The position numbers were made by a program, and so were the translations under genes. From Falsihalocynthiibacter arcticus (GTDB lineage: Bacteria; Pseudomonadota; Alphaproteobacteria; Rhodobacterales; Rhodobacteraceae): a DNA stretch of 64,000 nt. Position 1 is the stretch's first letter, and the number at the start of each line of letters is the position of its first letter. Where the stretch lies: positions 3,935,501-3,999,500 of the forward strand of contig NZ_CP014327.1 of the NCBI RefSeq assembly GCF_000812665.2. The letters run 5' to 3'. Shown one piece after another: positions 47,339-57,201 of the stretch. The notes beneath the pieces are model-generated. The model was not told the DNA's origin. It saw only the letters and a program-made list of their open reading frames with translations, and did no database searches.

Positions 47339-47403
47339 AAACGCCGCACAAAATCCCTTATAGACCAGACACAGAGGGCAAAGCGCCGCTTTGCGATATA
47401 GAT

Positions 47404-48221
47404 ATGAATGAACAGGTAACCGTGACTGATACCCCCGTTAAACCCGTAAAAGCGCTCCCCAATGCGCAGACCGTTACTGCCGTAACACATTGGACGGATA
47501 GCCTTTTTTCCTTCCGCGTTACTCGTCCCGCGTCGTTTCGTTTTCGCTCCGGTGAGTTTGTGATGATTGGCCTGATGGGCGACAACGGCAAGCCTCTTTT
47601 GCGCGCCTATTCCATTGCCTCCCCAAGCTGGGACGAGGAGTTGGAGTTCTATTCCATCAAGGTTCAGGACGGCCCGCTCACCAGTAAACTGCAGCACATC
47701 AAAGTTGGGGACGAACTTATTTTGCGTCCCAAGCCCGTCGGCACCCTCGTGCATGACGCGCTTCTGCCAGGCAAACGTGTGTATTTCTTTGCAACGGGAA
47801 CCGGCTTTGCCCCCTTCGCGAGTTTGATCCGCGATCCCGAAACCTATGAGAAATTCGACGAGATCATCCTAACGCATACATGCCGCGAGGTCGCCGAGCT
47901 TGAGTATGGTCGTCAGTTGGTCGAGAGCCTCGAGGCGGACCCGCTGATTGGCGAAATGATCGAGGGCAAGTTGAAATACTATCCCACTACGACCCGCGAA
48001 GAGAGCCCCGTGATGGGCCGCGTTACCGATCATTTGAAATCTGGCGAAATCTTTGAGCGCTTGGGCATCCCCCCCTTGATCCGGCAACCGACCGCGCGAT
48101 GGTGTGTGGCTCAATGGGCCTCAACAAGGATATCACCGAAATTCTGGAAGCGGCAGGTTTGCGCGAAGGGGCCAATTCCGAACCTAAAGAGTTTGTGGTG
48201 GAAAAAGCCTTTGTTGGCTAA
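47404..48221 (+). pseudogene. fpr: Ferredoxin-NADP+ reductase, frameshifted near the C terminus
   Basis: The FAD domain (FRFRSGEFVMIGLMGDNGKPLLRAYSIASP) and the NADP domain (FATGTGFAPFASLIRDPETYEKF) are intact. After LGIPP the frame fails at seven C (48069-48075). One more C restores DPATDRAMVCGSMGLNKD through a C-terminal FVVEKAFVG and a stop at 48221, giving 272 residues, as typical for the family. Without repair the product ends in an unrelated tail at 48234. It probably feeds electrons to ferredoxin for sulfite reduction. Confidence 0.9.
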
Positions 48222-48240
48222 CACCCCAAAATAAAAATAA

Positions 48241-48276
48241 AAAATGCGCCGCGAGATCACTCTCACGGCGCATTTT
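48241..48276. terminator. Bidirectional terminator after fpr
   Basis: An 11-bp perfect stem (AAAATGCGCCG / CGGCGCATTTT) followed by more T. It serves fpr and the convergent alanine-rich gene. Confidence 0.85.
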
Positions 48277-48315
48277 TTATGCGATTGCCGCGCAGTTAAG
48301 CGCGGCAGATTGCGA

Positions 48316-48921
48316 TCAAAGTCCCAAAGCAGACTTCACTTGAGCAAGTGTAGCTTTCAAAAGATCAGGGTTGTTACTGGCGGCTTTCACCGTTGTTTTC
48401 AACGTGGTTTTTTGAACTACATCAAGGCTTGATCCGTCGATCATCGCATTGACTTTGTCGAGGTCGAAGCCTTCAGCTGTCAATGGGTCAGCATCAGCCA
48501 TATCAGTGGCAGCGTCGTCAGCAGCAGCTTCAACTTCGTCTGTCGCATCCGTTGCGACATCTGTTGCGTCTGTAGCAGCATCCGTTGCGGCATCCGTTGT
48601 ATCACTTGCAGCGTCCGTTACGGCTTCCACAGCATCATCCACCGCATCCGTTGCGGTTTCAGCAGCTTCTTCAGCCGCTTCTTCTACTGCTTCAGCAGCT
48701 TCTTCTGTCGCCTTTTGAGCGGCATCTGCAGCCACTTTTGCGGCCTCAGCAGCTTCTTCTGTAGCTTTCTTTGCAGCTTCTGCAGCTTCTTCCGAAGCTT
48801 CTTTTGCAGCTTCGGCAGCTTGCTCAGCGGCTTCTTTCGCAGCTTCTTGGTTGGAATAATAAGTATATCCACCCAATCCGGCGGCGATGATAAGTGCGGC
48901 AATAATCCAAGTTTTGTTCAT
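48316..48921 (-). CDS. Membrane-anchored Ala/Glu/Thr/Asp-rich coiled-coil protein
   Basis: A 201-residue protein with one N-terminal membrane segment (WIIAALIIAAGLGGYTYY). Residues 25-85 are an AAEAAKE/EEAAEAA-type low-complexity helix; residues 86-140 are rich in TDA(A) repeats. A short folded end follows (FDLDKVNAMIDGSSLDVVQKTTLKTTVKAA). It likely projects into the periplasm as a long helix or spacer. Repeat-rich composition makes homology calls unreliable; function unknown. Confidence 0.75.
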   Translation of the reverse strand: MNKTWIIAALIIAAGLGGYTYYSNQEAAKEAAEQAAEAAKEASEEAAEAAKKATEEAAEAAKVAADAAQKATEEAAEAVEEAAEEAAETATDAVDDAVEAVTDAASDTTDAATDAATDATDVATDATDEVEAAADDAATDMADADPLTAEGFDLDKVNAMIDGSSLDVVQKTTLKTTVKAASNNPDLLKATLAQVKSALGL

Positions 48922-49097
48922 CTCTATAATCCTTTAGATGCGGCATATAGCTGTGCATTTAGCATCAATTGGGGTCGGTGCAACAGCAATGAACGATTCA
49001 TTCAACGAATCCGGCATCAGATCGCCCATTCCGCGCGTTTACTGGGTTGTAAGAAGCCGCGCACGATATTAAGTTCCGCAAAGTAACCACAACGATC

Positions 49098-49114
49098 AAA
49101 GGATCAAAGCCATA
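49098..49114 (+). promoter_or_regulatory. Ribosome site and AUA start codon of infC
   Basis: AAAGGA (49098-49103) lies 8 nt before ATA (49112-49114). In frame, between the upstream stop and ATG 49247, there is no ATG, GTG or TTG that would keep the conserved N terminus. Confidence 0.8.
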
Positions 49115-49657
49115 GCTCGCAAGCCACATAACGCCCCGCCGCAACGCGACACGGGCCCTCGTATCAACGATAAAATCCGCGCAACAGAAATCCGTCTTAT
49201 TGGCGCTGATGGTGAGAACGGCGGCGTTGTTACGCCTGCACGTGCCATGGTCATGGCCGAAGAAGCCGGCCTAGATCTGGTGGAAATCTCGCCAAACGCG
49301 ATTCCTCCGGTTTGCAAGATCATGGATTTTGGCAAGTTCAAATACGAAACGCAAAAGCGCGAGAACGAAGCGCGCAAAAAGCAAAAAATCATTGAGATTA
49401 AAGAGGTTAAGTTCCGTCCGAATACGGATATTAACGACTATAATGTCAAGATGCGTAACGTTTACAAATTCTTGGAAAACGGCGACAAAGTAAAAATCAG
49501 CCTACGGTTCCGAGGGCGCGAAATGGCGCACCAAAACTTGGGACGTCAGCTTTTGGAACGTGTTGCCGATGACACCAAAGAACAAGGTAAAGTCGAGAGC
49601 ATGCCAAAAATGGAAGGCCGCCAAATGATCATGATGATCGGCCCCCTCCCGAAGTAA
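49112..49657 (+). CDS. infC: Translation initiation factor IF-3, AUA start
   Basis: A 181-residue IF-3 that prevents premature subunit joining and proofreads the start codon. Translation from ATA 49112 gives [21 protein letters not shown], the complete N domain. It continues with [27 protein letters not shown] and the C domain ([28 protein letters not shown]). Starting at ATG 49247 would remove 45 conserved residues. A non-AUG start on infC is the known basis of autoregulation in E. coli (AUU), so the same logic likely applies. Confidence 0.92.
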   Translation: MARKPHNAPPQRDTGPRINDKIRATEIRLIGADGENGGVVTPARAMVMAEEAGLDLVEISPNAIPPVCKIMDFGKFKYETQKRENEARKKQKIIEIKEVKFRPNTDINDYNVKMRNVYKFLENGDKVKISLRFRGREMAHQNLGRQLLERVADDTKEQGKVESMPKMEGRQMIMMIGPLPK

Positions 49658-49674
49658 GTCACCAAAAATTCACC

Positions 49675-49704
49675 AAAGGGCCTCCGTTTTCGGGGCCTTT
49701 TTTA
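49675..49704 (+). terminator. infC terminator
   Basis: A GC-rich stem (GGCC-CCG / CGGGGCC with a one-base bulge) is followed by a seven-T run, about 20 nt past the infC stop. Confidence 0.8.
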
Positions 49705-49723
49705 TTGGAATCAGTAGGCAAAG

Positions 49724-49751
49724 AAAAAGGCCCCCGAAATTCGAGGGCCTT
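49724..49751 (-). terminator. Terminator of the outer-membrane barrel gene
   Basis: The stem AAGGCCC.CGAA / TTCG.GGGCCTT has one mismatch and, on the minus strand, is followed by five T. Confidence 0.75.
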
Positions 49752-49801
49752 CTCCTAACGTCAAAATGTGCTTACATCTGGGAAGACGTGCACGAATGGC
49801 G

Positions 49802-50356
49802 TTAGAACTGGGTGCTAAGACCTACAACAACAGCGTTGTTGCGATTTTCGATACCCGACACACCATTCAGTGTGGAGCTGTCAAAGGCACGCGTGTGACG
49901 AACTTCGCCGAATACGCCGATTGTTTCGTTCACGTCATAGCTGATGCCCAGCGCCGCACGACCACCAAGACCGGAGTCCTCGTCGCCTGCGGAGGCTGTT
50001 TCAACCCAACCGAGACCAAGAGCGCCATAAGCTTTGAGCGGGCCACTGTTGACGAAGCTATAGCGCGCTATAGCCATTGCGGCGGTTGATTGGAGGTCTT
50101 CACCGGACGTTTTATAATCCGCGTTGGTGCGGCTCAAATCGAAACCCAATTCGAGGGCATCCATTCCGCCGAGACCTGAGTAATAAAGGCCACCACCATA
50201 TGTCGTGCCGGAGTCGACTTTTTCATCTGTGCCTCCAACTGCGAGGTCGCCCTCGAAGGTTCCCCCTCCGTAAACTTCAGCAGACCAATCTTGGGCTGCG
50301 GCTTGGGTGGCGGTTACACTTGCGATGCAAAGAGCTGAAATAACTGCGATACGCAT
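49802..50356 (-). CDS. Small outer-membrane beta-barrel protein
   Basis: A 184-residue protein with a signal peptide (MRIAVISALCIASVTATQAAA-QD). Alternating beta-strand stretches (AEVYGGGTFEGDL, TYGGGLYYSGLGG, LKAYGALGLGW, GRAALGISYDVNETIGVFGEVRHT) end in a terminal Phe (VVVGLSTQF), the Bam recognition signal. It looks like an eight-stranded barrel of the OmpA/Omp25-like porin family. Role unknown. Confidence 0.85.
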   Translation of the reverse strand: MRIAVISALCIASVTATQAAAQDWSAEVYGGGTFEGDLAVGGTDEKVDSGTTYGGGLYYSGLGGMDALELGFDLSRTNADYKTSGEDLQSTAAMAIARYSFVNSGPLKAYGALGLGWVETASAGDEDSGLGGRAALGISYDVNETIGVFGEVRHTRAFDSSTLNGVSGIENRNNAVVVGLSTQF

Positions 50357-50589
50357 TGTGGACTTCTCCTAATAACAATCTGTTCATTGAAGGCGGTTTT
50401 GCCTCTGCTACCGAAATAAGGCTTGAGTGTTTCTTTACAAGACGAGGTAAAGTTTCTGTGTTCAAAAATCGGCAATATCTGGCGCATATCCTTGAATTGG
50501 GGCTAAAATCCGCCGATATTCCCGTGCAAAACCTGCCTCTCCCCGCTGTGATCATTCCCTCGAAGGCTATTGATAAAATGGAAGATATC

Positions 50590-50622
50590 AAAAAAATACG
50601 CCCCGAGGTTTCCCTCAGGGCG
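50590..50622 (-). terminator. Terminator of the coxS-coxM operon
   Basis: A 10-bp stem with one wobble pair and a GAAA tetraloop (CGCCCTGAGG GAAA CCTCGGGGCG on the minus strand) is followed by TA and seven T, about 25 nt past the coxM stop. Confidence 0.9.
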
Positions 50623-50646
50623 CGCTCTATTCTCATCGCGGCCAAG

Positions 50647-51432
50647 TTACGCCATGTCTACCACTGCGCGGCTTGCTAAAACCTTGATCAAATGGGCGCG
50701 GTATTCTGCGCTGCCATGCATGTCGCCGATCATCCCCTCTGCTGGGTGGGAAAGCCCTTCTAAAGCTGCTGCCGAGAAATCGGCCGACAGGGCCGCTTCT
50801 GCTTCGCGCCACCGAAAAACGCCCTCCTCGGCCGCGCCGGTCACCGCGACGCGCACCCCGTCGGCATATTTCGCGACAAAGACACCGACCAGCGCAAAGC
50901 GCGAGGCTGGTTGCACGAATTTTTGATAGCTCGCCCCTTCTGGGATTGGAAAGCTCACGGCAACAACGATTTCGCCGTCATCCAAGGCGGTCTCAAACAT
51001 CCCTTGAAAATAGTCATCCGCCTGAATTTCGCGCGCATTCGTCGTGATCGTCGCGCCCGATGCCAACGCCGCAGCGGGGTAACAGGCGGAAGGGTCGTTG
51101 TTGGCGAGGCTGCCGCCAAGGGTACCGCGATTGCGCACAGCTGGATCGCCGATCCCCCCCGCGAGAGCCGCGAGCGTTGGATAGGCCATTGCGCCGATGG
51201 CAACATCGTCATGGGTAACCCCACCGCCGATTAAAATCGTACCTTCGGAAACCGATATCCCCTGCATTTCGGCAATTCCCGAAAGGCTCACGAGGACTTC
51301 CGGCGCTGCGAGACGCTGTTTGAGGGTCGGGATCAGAGTTTGACCACCGCCCAGCTCCTGTGCAACCTCGTTTTTGAGCGCTTCTACGGCCTGTGCGACC
51401 GTGGTTGGCCGCTCGATTTCAAATGCATACAT
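50647..51432 (-). CDS. coxM: CO dehydrogenase-type FAD-binding subunit M
   Basis: A 261-residue FAD-binding subunit of the xanthine dehydrogenase/CO dehydrogenase family (VAQELGGGQTLIPTLKQRL, GGIGDPAVRNRGTLGGSLANNDPSACYPAA). The subunit moves electrons from the Fe-S subunit to an acceptor. It lies 26 nt after coxS and ends at a terminator; no molybdenum large subunit is next to it. Gene symbol by family; the substrate is unknown. Confidence 0.88.
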   Translation of the reverse strand: MYAFEIERPTTVAQAVEALKNEVAQELGGGQTLIPTLKQRLAAPEVLVSLSGIAEMQGISVSEGTILIGGGVTHDDVAIGAMAYPTLAALAGGIGDPAVRNRGTLGGSLANNDPSACYPAAALASGATITTNAREIQADDYFQGMFETALDDGEIVVAVSFPIPEGASYQKFVQPASRFALVGVFVAKYADGVRVAVTGAAEEGVFRWREAEAALSADFSAAALEGLSHPAEGMIGDMHGSAEYRAHLIKVLASRAVVDMA

Positions 51433-51458
51433 CGTTCTCTCCTCTTCACGCCTAATAC

Positions 51459-51920
51459 CTAGCTGGCCGCAGCCGACTGAATTGCTTTCACAATATTATG
51501 GTAACCGGTACAACGGCAAATATTTCCCTCCAAATAGTCGCGAATTTCTGTCTCGCTTGGATCTGGATTTTGTTTAAGGAGGGCTACGGTCGACATTACC
51601 ATGCCCGGAGTGCAAAATCCGCATTGAAGACCATGGTGGGTTTGAAATGCGGCTTGGATTTTGCTCAAACTGCCATCGGGGTTGGCCATCCCTTCAATCG
51701 TGGTAACCTCTTTGCCTTCGGCTTCGGCGGCGAACATCGTGCAGGACTTCACGACCTTGCCGTCGACATGCACAACACACGTGCCGCATTGGCTGGTATC
51801 ACATCCAATATGTGTCCCCGTAAGGCCCAAATTGTCGCGCAAAAAATGCGACAACAACAAGCGTCCCTCAACCTCTGCTTCCGCTGGCTTGCCGTTCACC
51901 GACATACTGACTTTCGCCAT
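51459..51920 (-). CDS. coxS: CO dehydrogenase-type [2Fe-2S] subunit S
   Basis: A 153-residue two-cluster subunit: the plant-type site [16 protein letters not shown] and the C-terminal site [26 protein letters not shown]. It transfers electrons between a molybdopterin subunit and CoxM. The upstream genes encode molybdopterin-linked accessory proteins, which supports a molybdenum hydroxylase assembly. Confidence 0.92.
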   Translation of the reverse strand: MAKVSMSVNGKPAEAEVEGRLLLSHFLRDNLGLTGTHIGCDTSQCGTCVVHVDGKVVKSCTMFAAEAEGKEVTTIEGMANPDGSLSKIQAAFQTHHGLQCGFCTPGMVMSTVALLKQNPDPSETEIRDYLEGNICRCTGYHNIVKAIQSAAAS

Positions 51921-52021
51921 TGGTTCATTCCTCCGTTAAATATTCTTTTTAGGTTAATCATGCTCCCCCTGCGCTGAAAGCACAAACATGCGGGTAAACA
52001 CAAAAAAACGCCAATACTCGC

Positions 52022-53010
52022 TTAAATTTTAAGGGCCCTTGGATGGGGACGGGTTACAATTTCTTTTAGAAGCCCCCCAACCCCCATATGTGAAATATCT
52101 TGCTGCGTGACCGCAACCCCACAGAGAAGCCGCTCCATCACCCAATCCGCGCCATTAAGGGCGGGTGAGCGGGCACAACCAGGAAGGCCAATCACGGGTT
52201 TCCCGTCAAGGCTGCCAAAAAACAGCAGATTCCCTGGATCGACCGGCATTCCGAAAACGTCTACCTCCCCCCCGCGGCAATCAAGCTTGCGGGGGCCGTG
52301 TCGCGGATATCGGAGGTGGCTGAGGCTGTGAGGATCAGGATAAAGTCCCCACGGGCCTGTGTGATCGCGGCGCTTAGGTCTGAGATTTCATGGGGGACAA
52401 TCGCATCGCGCACGAGCGACACGCCCAGCGCGGCAAGCCGTGTTTTTGTGGCTTCGAACCCTTTGTCGGTTTCCTCGTCCTGAAGGGAAGTCTGGATAAA
52501 TCGCGCGGTTTGGTATTTGGGGCGATGCAGCATCAAAGCTCCCCGTGCCGCGTCACAGGCCGCGTCCACATCAGCTTCACGTACCCCATAGGCAATGATC
52601 TTGACCGTCGCGACCATCCCGCGCTCAATCATCCGTGCATAAGGCGCAACGGTGGCAACCGTCACCATCGGGTTGATCGCATTCAGCGCATGGATTGCCG
52701 CAACATTAATTTCCGCAACCCCTGCCCCCGCAGCAAGCACATTCACCCGTCCCGTCGCAGAGCGCGTCACATGGAGGCCGCTCCCCTCTGGAACCAACGC
52801 CGCCGCAATCCGCCGCGCGGCCTCGTTCTCCTCAATGTCACCCGCTTCCAATTGCGCCACAACAACAGATGTGCGCCCAATATCCTCTAGGGCCGCGATA
52901 TCCTTGGCCTCAAGCACATGCCCCTTGCGCAAACGCCCCTTCGGTAACGGATGCGAATGCGCAAGGATCGCGCCCTCAGCCTCCCCTATAGGAACGTCGC
53001 CAAACTTCAT
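52022..53010 (-). pseudogene. Molybdopterin-binding (MoeA/MoaB-like) accessory protein, frameshifted
   Basis: The larger part (from 53010) has the molybdopterin-binding fold (MKFGDVPIGEAEGAILAHS, NVAAIHALNAINPMVTVATV, ILILTASATSDIRDTAPASLIAAGG). It stops at 52261 after a run of seven G (52267-52273 as C on plus). With eight, it reads EVDVFGMPVDPGNLLFFGSLDGKPVIGLPGCARSP to a stop at 52022, giving 329 residues. It overlaps xdhC by an ATGA. Proteins of this type accompany CO dehydrogenase-like enzymes. Confidence 0.85.
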
Positions 53011-53983
53011 CCGCCACGCCGTAACACACGGGTCACTTCCCCCATGATAGCAATCGCAATCTCCGCAGGTGATTTTGCCCCGATATCTAGTCCAACGGGC
53101 GCGTGAATACGTGCGATATCCTCGGCGCTAAATCCCGCCGCTTCAAGGCGTGTCACCCGCTTGGCATGGGTGCGTGTGGACCCAAGCGAGCCGATATAAA
53201 ATGCCTGTGATGCAAGGGCAGTGGTTATGGCGGGGTCATCTATTTTGGGATCATGCGACAGGGTGATCACCGCCGTCCGTGTATCAATCCCCCATGCGGT
53301 AAGCGCCTCATCGGGCCACGCGTCGCTTTCGACCTTATCGTCGGGAAACCGCTCTTGAGTGGCAAAGGCCGCGCGCGGGTCGATCACATAGGGATCATAC
53401 CCAGCGGCACGCGCCATCCCAACCAACGGCTGTGCAATATGTACCGCGCCAATAATCGCCATCCGCAAAGGTGGATTGTGCAGGCCAACGAAAGTCTGCC
53501 CGTCTTCCTCAAATCCCGACTTATCCGCCCGAAACCGCGCTTCATAGGTGTCATATTGGGCAAGGGAAACTTCCCCCCCTCGGTATTTACCACATAGGCC
53601 ACAGGCTCCCGTGCCGCACGTTTGGCAACTAAGGCCTCCAATACATCCAAAGGCAGCGCGCTCCCTACAGGCTCTACCATCACCCGTATACGCCCCCCAC
53701 AGGCCAGACCAACCGCGAAGGCCTCGTCATCGGACACACCAAACTCCAAGATCCGGCGTTTGCCATCCTCAAGGGCATCCAGCGCCTCCGTCACAACGGC
53801 CCCCTCAACACAGCCCCCAGACACAGACCCCGCAAGCCCCGCCTCTCCTGATATGGCAAGCTGGCTTCCCACAGGGCGCGGCGCAGAGCCCCATGTCTCG
53901 ACCACAGTGGCCAAGGCGGCCCCAATACCTGCGCGGTGCCACGCCAAGGCTACTTCGGGAATATCGTTATATCCGGTTGTCAT
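53007..53983 (-). pseudogene. xdhC: XdhC/CoxI family maturation protein, frameshifted
   Basis: The N part has the XdhC signature TVVETWGSAPRPVGSQLAIS and SGGCVEGAVV. The C part, in another frame, has MAIIGAVHIAQPLVGMARAAGYDPYVIDPR and the Rossmann end FYIGSLGSTRTHAKR. The break is at seven G (53573-53579 as C on plus). Eight restore EGGEVSLAQYDTYEARFRAD.. GLHNPPLRMAIIG and a 325-residue protein. XdhC binds molybdenum cofactor and delivers it to xanthine dehydrogenase-type enzymes. Start ATG 53983; a GTG at 54001 is possible. Confidence 0.88.
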
Positions 53984-54231
53984 CCTACTTACGTTCCTCA
54001 CCTCTTTGGATGAAGTCTATCAAATCCCCCCACGTCCACAATCGGTTTCGCCCCAATTGGGCCAACACACAGCCCGCTCGCCTCTGCCTGTTAACCGCCA
54101 AAGACCGCGCGCTTTCTAAAACAGACCGCCGACTTCTAAATAATGATGTCAACAAGCCACCCAGTTTTGGGAATCGTCAGTGACGAAAATTCAGGATGGA
54201 ACTCCCCTAATTTCTGCGATAACCCTTGGGG

Positions 54232-54519
54232 ATGAGCAATGATAGACTGACCCTCCCCGCTGGCTGGGAAGCCCCCGTAAACCCCAAAGCGCTTGAAAAA
54301 GAGCTCCTCGCTGAATTGACTTCTGATCACCTGTTATATGGCCACACAGCCCGCGCCATCGCGCAGAGCAGTGAAAGCGACGAAGCGGTTTTTATGTTTA
54401 CCGGCGAGACCGAGTTTATGGCGATTGTGGCCCTCACATGGGAAGAAGCCCCGATCAAAGACCAACCGGAATTTGAAAAAATCAGCGGCATTTCCGAGCT
54501 TGAAGGCTTTTTCGACTAG
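54232..54519 (+). CDS. Conserved-looking small acidic protein, function unknown
   Basis: A 95-residue soluble protein (MSNDRLTLPAGWEAPVNPKALEKELLAEL, then VFMFTGETEFMAIVALTWEEAP). It has no signal peptide or membrane segment. The hydrophobic-core pattern and clean start/stop suggest a real gene, but I recognise no family. Divergent from the xdhC group. Confidence 0.55.
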   Translation: MSNDRLTLPAGWEAPVNPKALEKELLAELTSDHLLYGHTARAIAQSSESDEAVFMFTGETEFMAIVALTWEEAPIKDQPEFEKISGISELEGFFD

Positions 54520-54692
54520 CCACCCTGTGGTTCGTTTTGGGTGCGAGGCCTTTTGGGGTTTCACGCGTTTCTTCACCCAGTAAATGCGCCGATGAATGCA
54601 CATCAGAAAGAATTCGTTGGAATTGCGCTGATTGCACTTCCTGAAATGCTGGGCTACCGATGGGCAACTGATATTTTTGCAAAAGGCCCGCT

Positions 54693-55904
54693 ATGCAACA
54701 TCTCACTGGTAAAAACGCCCCCGATCTTGGTAAATTTGATTGGGAGGATGCATTTCGTCTGAACGATCAACTCACCGAAGAAGAGCAAATGTTGCGCGAC
54801 GGCGCACGTGATTTTGCTCAGGATAAGCTGCAGCCACGCATCATCAAAGCCTACCGCGAAGAAACCACAGACCCCGAAATTTTCGCCGAAATGGGCGAAG
54901 CGGGCCTGTTGGGGGCGACCATCCCCGAAGATTTGGGCGGCTTGGGCGCGGGTTATGTCTCCTACGGGTTGATCGCGCGTGAAGTCGAGCGGGTAGATTC
55001 GGGCTATCGCTCGATGATGTCCGTGCAAAGCAGCCTCGTGATGTACCCCATCCATGCTTACGGCTCGCCCGAACAACACCAAAAATACCTCCCCGGCCTT
55101 GCGGCTGGGACGTTGATTGGTTGTTTTGGCCTGACGGAACCCGACGCTGGCTCCGATCCGGGCGGCATGAAAACCCGCGCCGAGAAAATCGATGGCGGCT
55201 ATCGCTTGACGGGCAATAAAATGTGGATTTCGAACAGCCCCATCGCGGACGTGTTTGTTATCTGGGCCAAATCCGATGCCCATGACGGCAAAATTCGCGG
55301 GTTCATCCTTGAGAAAGGCATGAAAGGCCTCACAGCCCCCAAAATCGCGGGCAAGCTTTCCCTACGCGCTTCTATCACTGGGGAAATCGTCATGCAGGGC
55401 GTCGAAGTCGGCGAAGATGCACTCCTACCAAACGTACAGGGCCTCAAAGGTCCGTTTGGCTGTTTGAACCGCGCGCGTTACGGCATCAGCTGGGGTGTTT
55501 TGGGCGCTGCCGAATTCTGCTGGCATGCGGCGCGGCAATACGGCCTTGATCGTCACCAGTTCAACCGCCCCCTCGCCCAGACCCAGTTGTTCCAAAAGAA
55601 ACTGGCCGATATGCAGACCGAAATCACCCTTGGCCTGCAAGGTTCACTCCAAGTAGGCCGCTTGATGGATGCCGCCAATGCCGCGCCTGAGATGATCTCG
55701 ATGATGAAGCGCAACAATTGCGGCAAAGCCCTCGAAATCGCCCGCATGAGTCGCGATATGCACGGCGGCAACGGTATTTCAGAGGAATTCCAAGTCATGC
55801 GCCATATGGTTAACCTTGAAACCGTCAACACCTATGAGGGCACCCACGACGTGCACGCGCTTATCCTTGGGCGGGCACAAACTGGTCTTCAAGCGTTCTT
55901 TTGA
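54693..55904 (+). CDS. gcdH: Glutaryl-CoA dehydrogenase (acyl-CoA dehydrogenase family)
   Basis: A 403-residue flavoprotein. It has the ACAD signatures [19 protein letters not shown] and [19 protein letters not shown], and the catalytic base in [18 protein letters not shown]. The N-terminal [22 protein letters not shown] is typical of GcdH, which converts glutaryl-CoA to crotonyl-CoA in lysine/tryptophan breakdown. Its usual CoA-transferase neighbour is not present. Confidence 0.9.
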   Translation: MQHLTGKNAPDLGKFDWEDAFRLNDQLTEEEQMLRDGARDFAQDKLQPRIIKAYREETTDPEIFAEMGEAGLLGATIPEDLGGLGAGYVSYGLIAREVERVDSGYRSMMSVQSSLVMYPIHAYGSPEQHQKYLPGLAAGTLIGCFGLTEPDAGSDPGGMKTRAEKIDGGYRLTGNKMWISNSPIADVFVIWAKSDAHDGKIRGFILEKGMKGLTAPKIAGKLSLRASITGEIVMQGVEVGEDALLPNVQGLKGPFGCLNRARYGISWGVLGAAEFCWHAARQYGLDRHQFNRPLAQTQLFQKKLADMQTEITLGLQGSLQVGRLMDAANAAPEMISMMKRNNCGKALEIARMSRDMHGGNGISEEFQVMRHMVNLETVNTYEGTHDVHALILGRAQTGLQAFF

Positions 55905-56009
55905 GGAATTGAGATTGGCGGGGCATGATCTGTCCCGCCGTTCATAAATCCGTGACCAAGCCCCTATTGCCCCTTTAGGCTTGCGCGCCCTTCCTGCTAG
56001 GCTTGGATT

Positions 56010-57080
56010 ATGAAAATTACCGCCATCCTCACTGTTCGCGACGAAGGCGCCTTCCTTTTGGAATGGCTCGCCCATCACCGCGCCATTGGTTTCACAGACT
56101 TCCTCGTGTTTTCCAACGATTGTACGGATGGCACCGATGCCATGCTTGATCGCCTCCAAGAATTGGGCCACCTGACGCATATTCCCAATCCTGGCCCCTA
56201 TGACGAAGGGGGAATACAATGGACCGCGCTTAAACAGGCCGACAAACACCCCCTCACTCAGAACGCCGATTGGCTCATGTGCCTTGATATCGACGAGTTT
56301 GTGAATATTCACGTGGGCGACGGCACGCTCAAGGCCCTGATGGACGCCGTCCCCGATGCCACCGCCTTTGCCCTAACGTGGCGCTTGTTTGGCAACGCCG
56401 ATGTGGATGCCTTTGTGGATGCGCCTGTTACCGAGCAATTTCAACAAGCCGCCCCCGCCGTTCTGTATTGGCCTTGGCGGGCGTCAATGTTCAAAACACT
56501 GTTTAAAAACGACGGAATCTATTCGAAAATTGGCGTTCACCGCCCCCGTAGCCCCGACAAATCCCGTCTTGATGAGGCGCGATGGTTCGACACGCGCGGC
56601 AAGGAAATTCTCGACCCGCCGATCAAAACCCGTCGACTGTTTAATCAATTCGGCCGCGACAATTATCTGCTGGCCCAACTCAACCACTATGCCCTAGGTG
56701 CGCGCCAAAGCTATGTGCTCAAACGTGCGCGCGGTCGGGTAAATCGTGGCGATAAACTGATGGGGATGGACTATTGGGTCGAGCGTAACTTCAACCAAAC
56801 GCATGACGATAGTATTTTGCGCCACCGTGGCCTGTCCGCGCCCCTCTTGGCCCAACTTCACGCGGACCCCGTGTTGCACGACCTTCATCAAAGGGCTGCC
56901 GACTGGCGCGACTCCACTTTCATCCGGTTGATCCTAGAAGACGAATCGCGGGCTTTGTACGGACGCCTCCTTCTCACGCCTCCAACCGAACCCCTTGCCA
57001 AGAAAAAGGCACAGGAGTTACTAAGAATTGGACGACGAGCGCAGTTATCCGTCAAAATTCAGCCTTTGGATGATAAATAA
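56010..57080 (+). CDS. Glycosyltransferase family 2-like protein
   Basis: A 356-residue protein with a GT-A-like N-terminal half: ITAILTVRDEGAFLLEWLAHHRAIGFTDFLVFSNDCTDGTDAMLD, and the metal-binding DID of ADWLMCLDIDEFVNIH. This is the GT2/GT92-like layout seen in roseobacter polysaccharide or protein glycosylation genes. No membrane segment. Acceptor and sugar unknown. An alpha/beta-hydrolase-like gene follows in the same direction. Confidence 0.82.
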   Translation: MKITAILTVRDEGAFLLEWLAHHRAIGFTDFLVFSNDCTDGTDAMLDRLQELGHLTHIPNPGPYDEGGIQWTALKQADKHPLTQNADWLMCLDIDEFVNIHVGDGTLKALMDAVPDATAFALTWRLFGNADVDAFVDAPVTEQFQQAAPAVLYWPWRASMFKTLFKNDGIYSKIGVHRPRSPDKSRLDEARWFDTRGKEILDPPIKTRRLFNQFGRDNYLLAQLNHYALGARQSYVLKRARGRVNRGDKLMGMDYWVERNFNQTHDDSILRHRGLSAPLLAQLHADPVLHDLHQRAADWRDSTFIRLILEDESRALYGRLLLTPPTEPLAKKKAQELLRIGRRAQLSVKIQPLDDK

Positions 57081-57201
57081 AGGCCCACACACTTAAAAAC
57101 CTCACGCTTCCTTCCAAATTTTGCCCGATTCATGGACCATAATGTAACCAACAGGTGGAATAAGGGCTCATATATTGGGCAACGAGTACAAAGGGATAAG
57201 A

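Noticed and set aside
50356-50679. 107-codon plus-strand frame in the gap between the barrel gene and coxM
   Set aside because: It runs through the coxM terminator and into coxM, and has no ribosome site or recognisable domain. The remaining gap appears empty apart from the terminator.
51144-51150. Seven-C run in coxM as another frameshift
   Set aside because: The frame is intact through the run, giving the expected GGIGDPAVRNRG motif.
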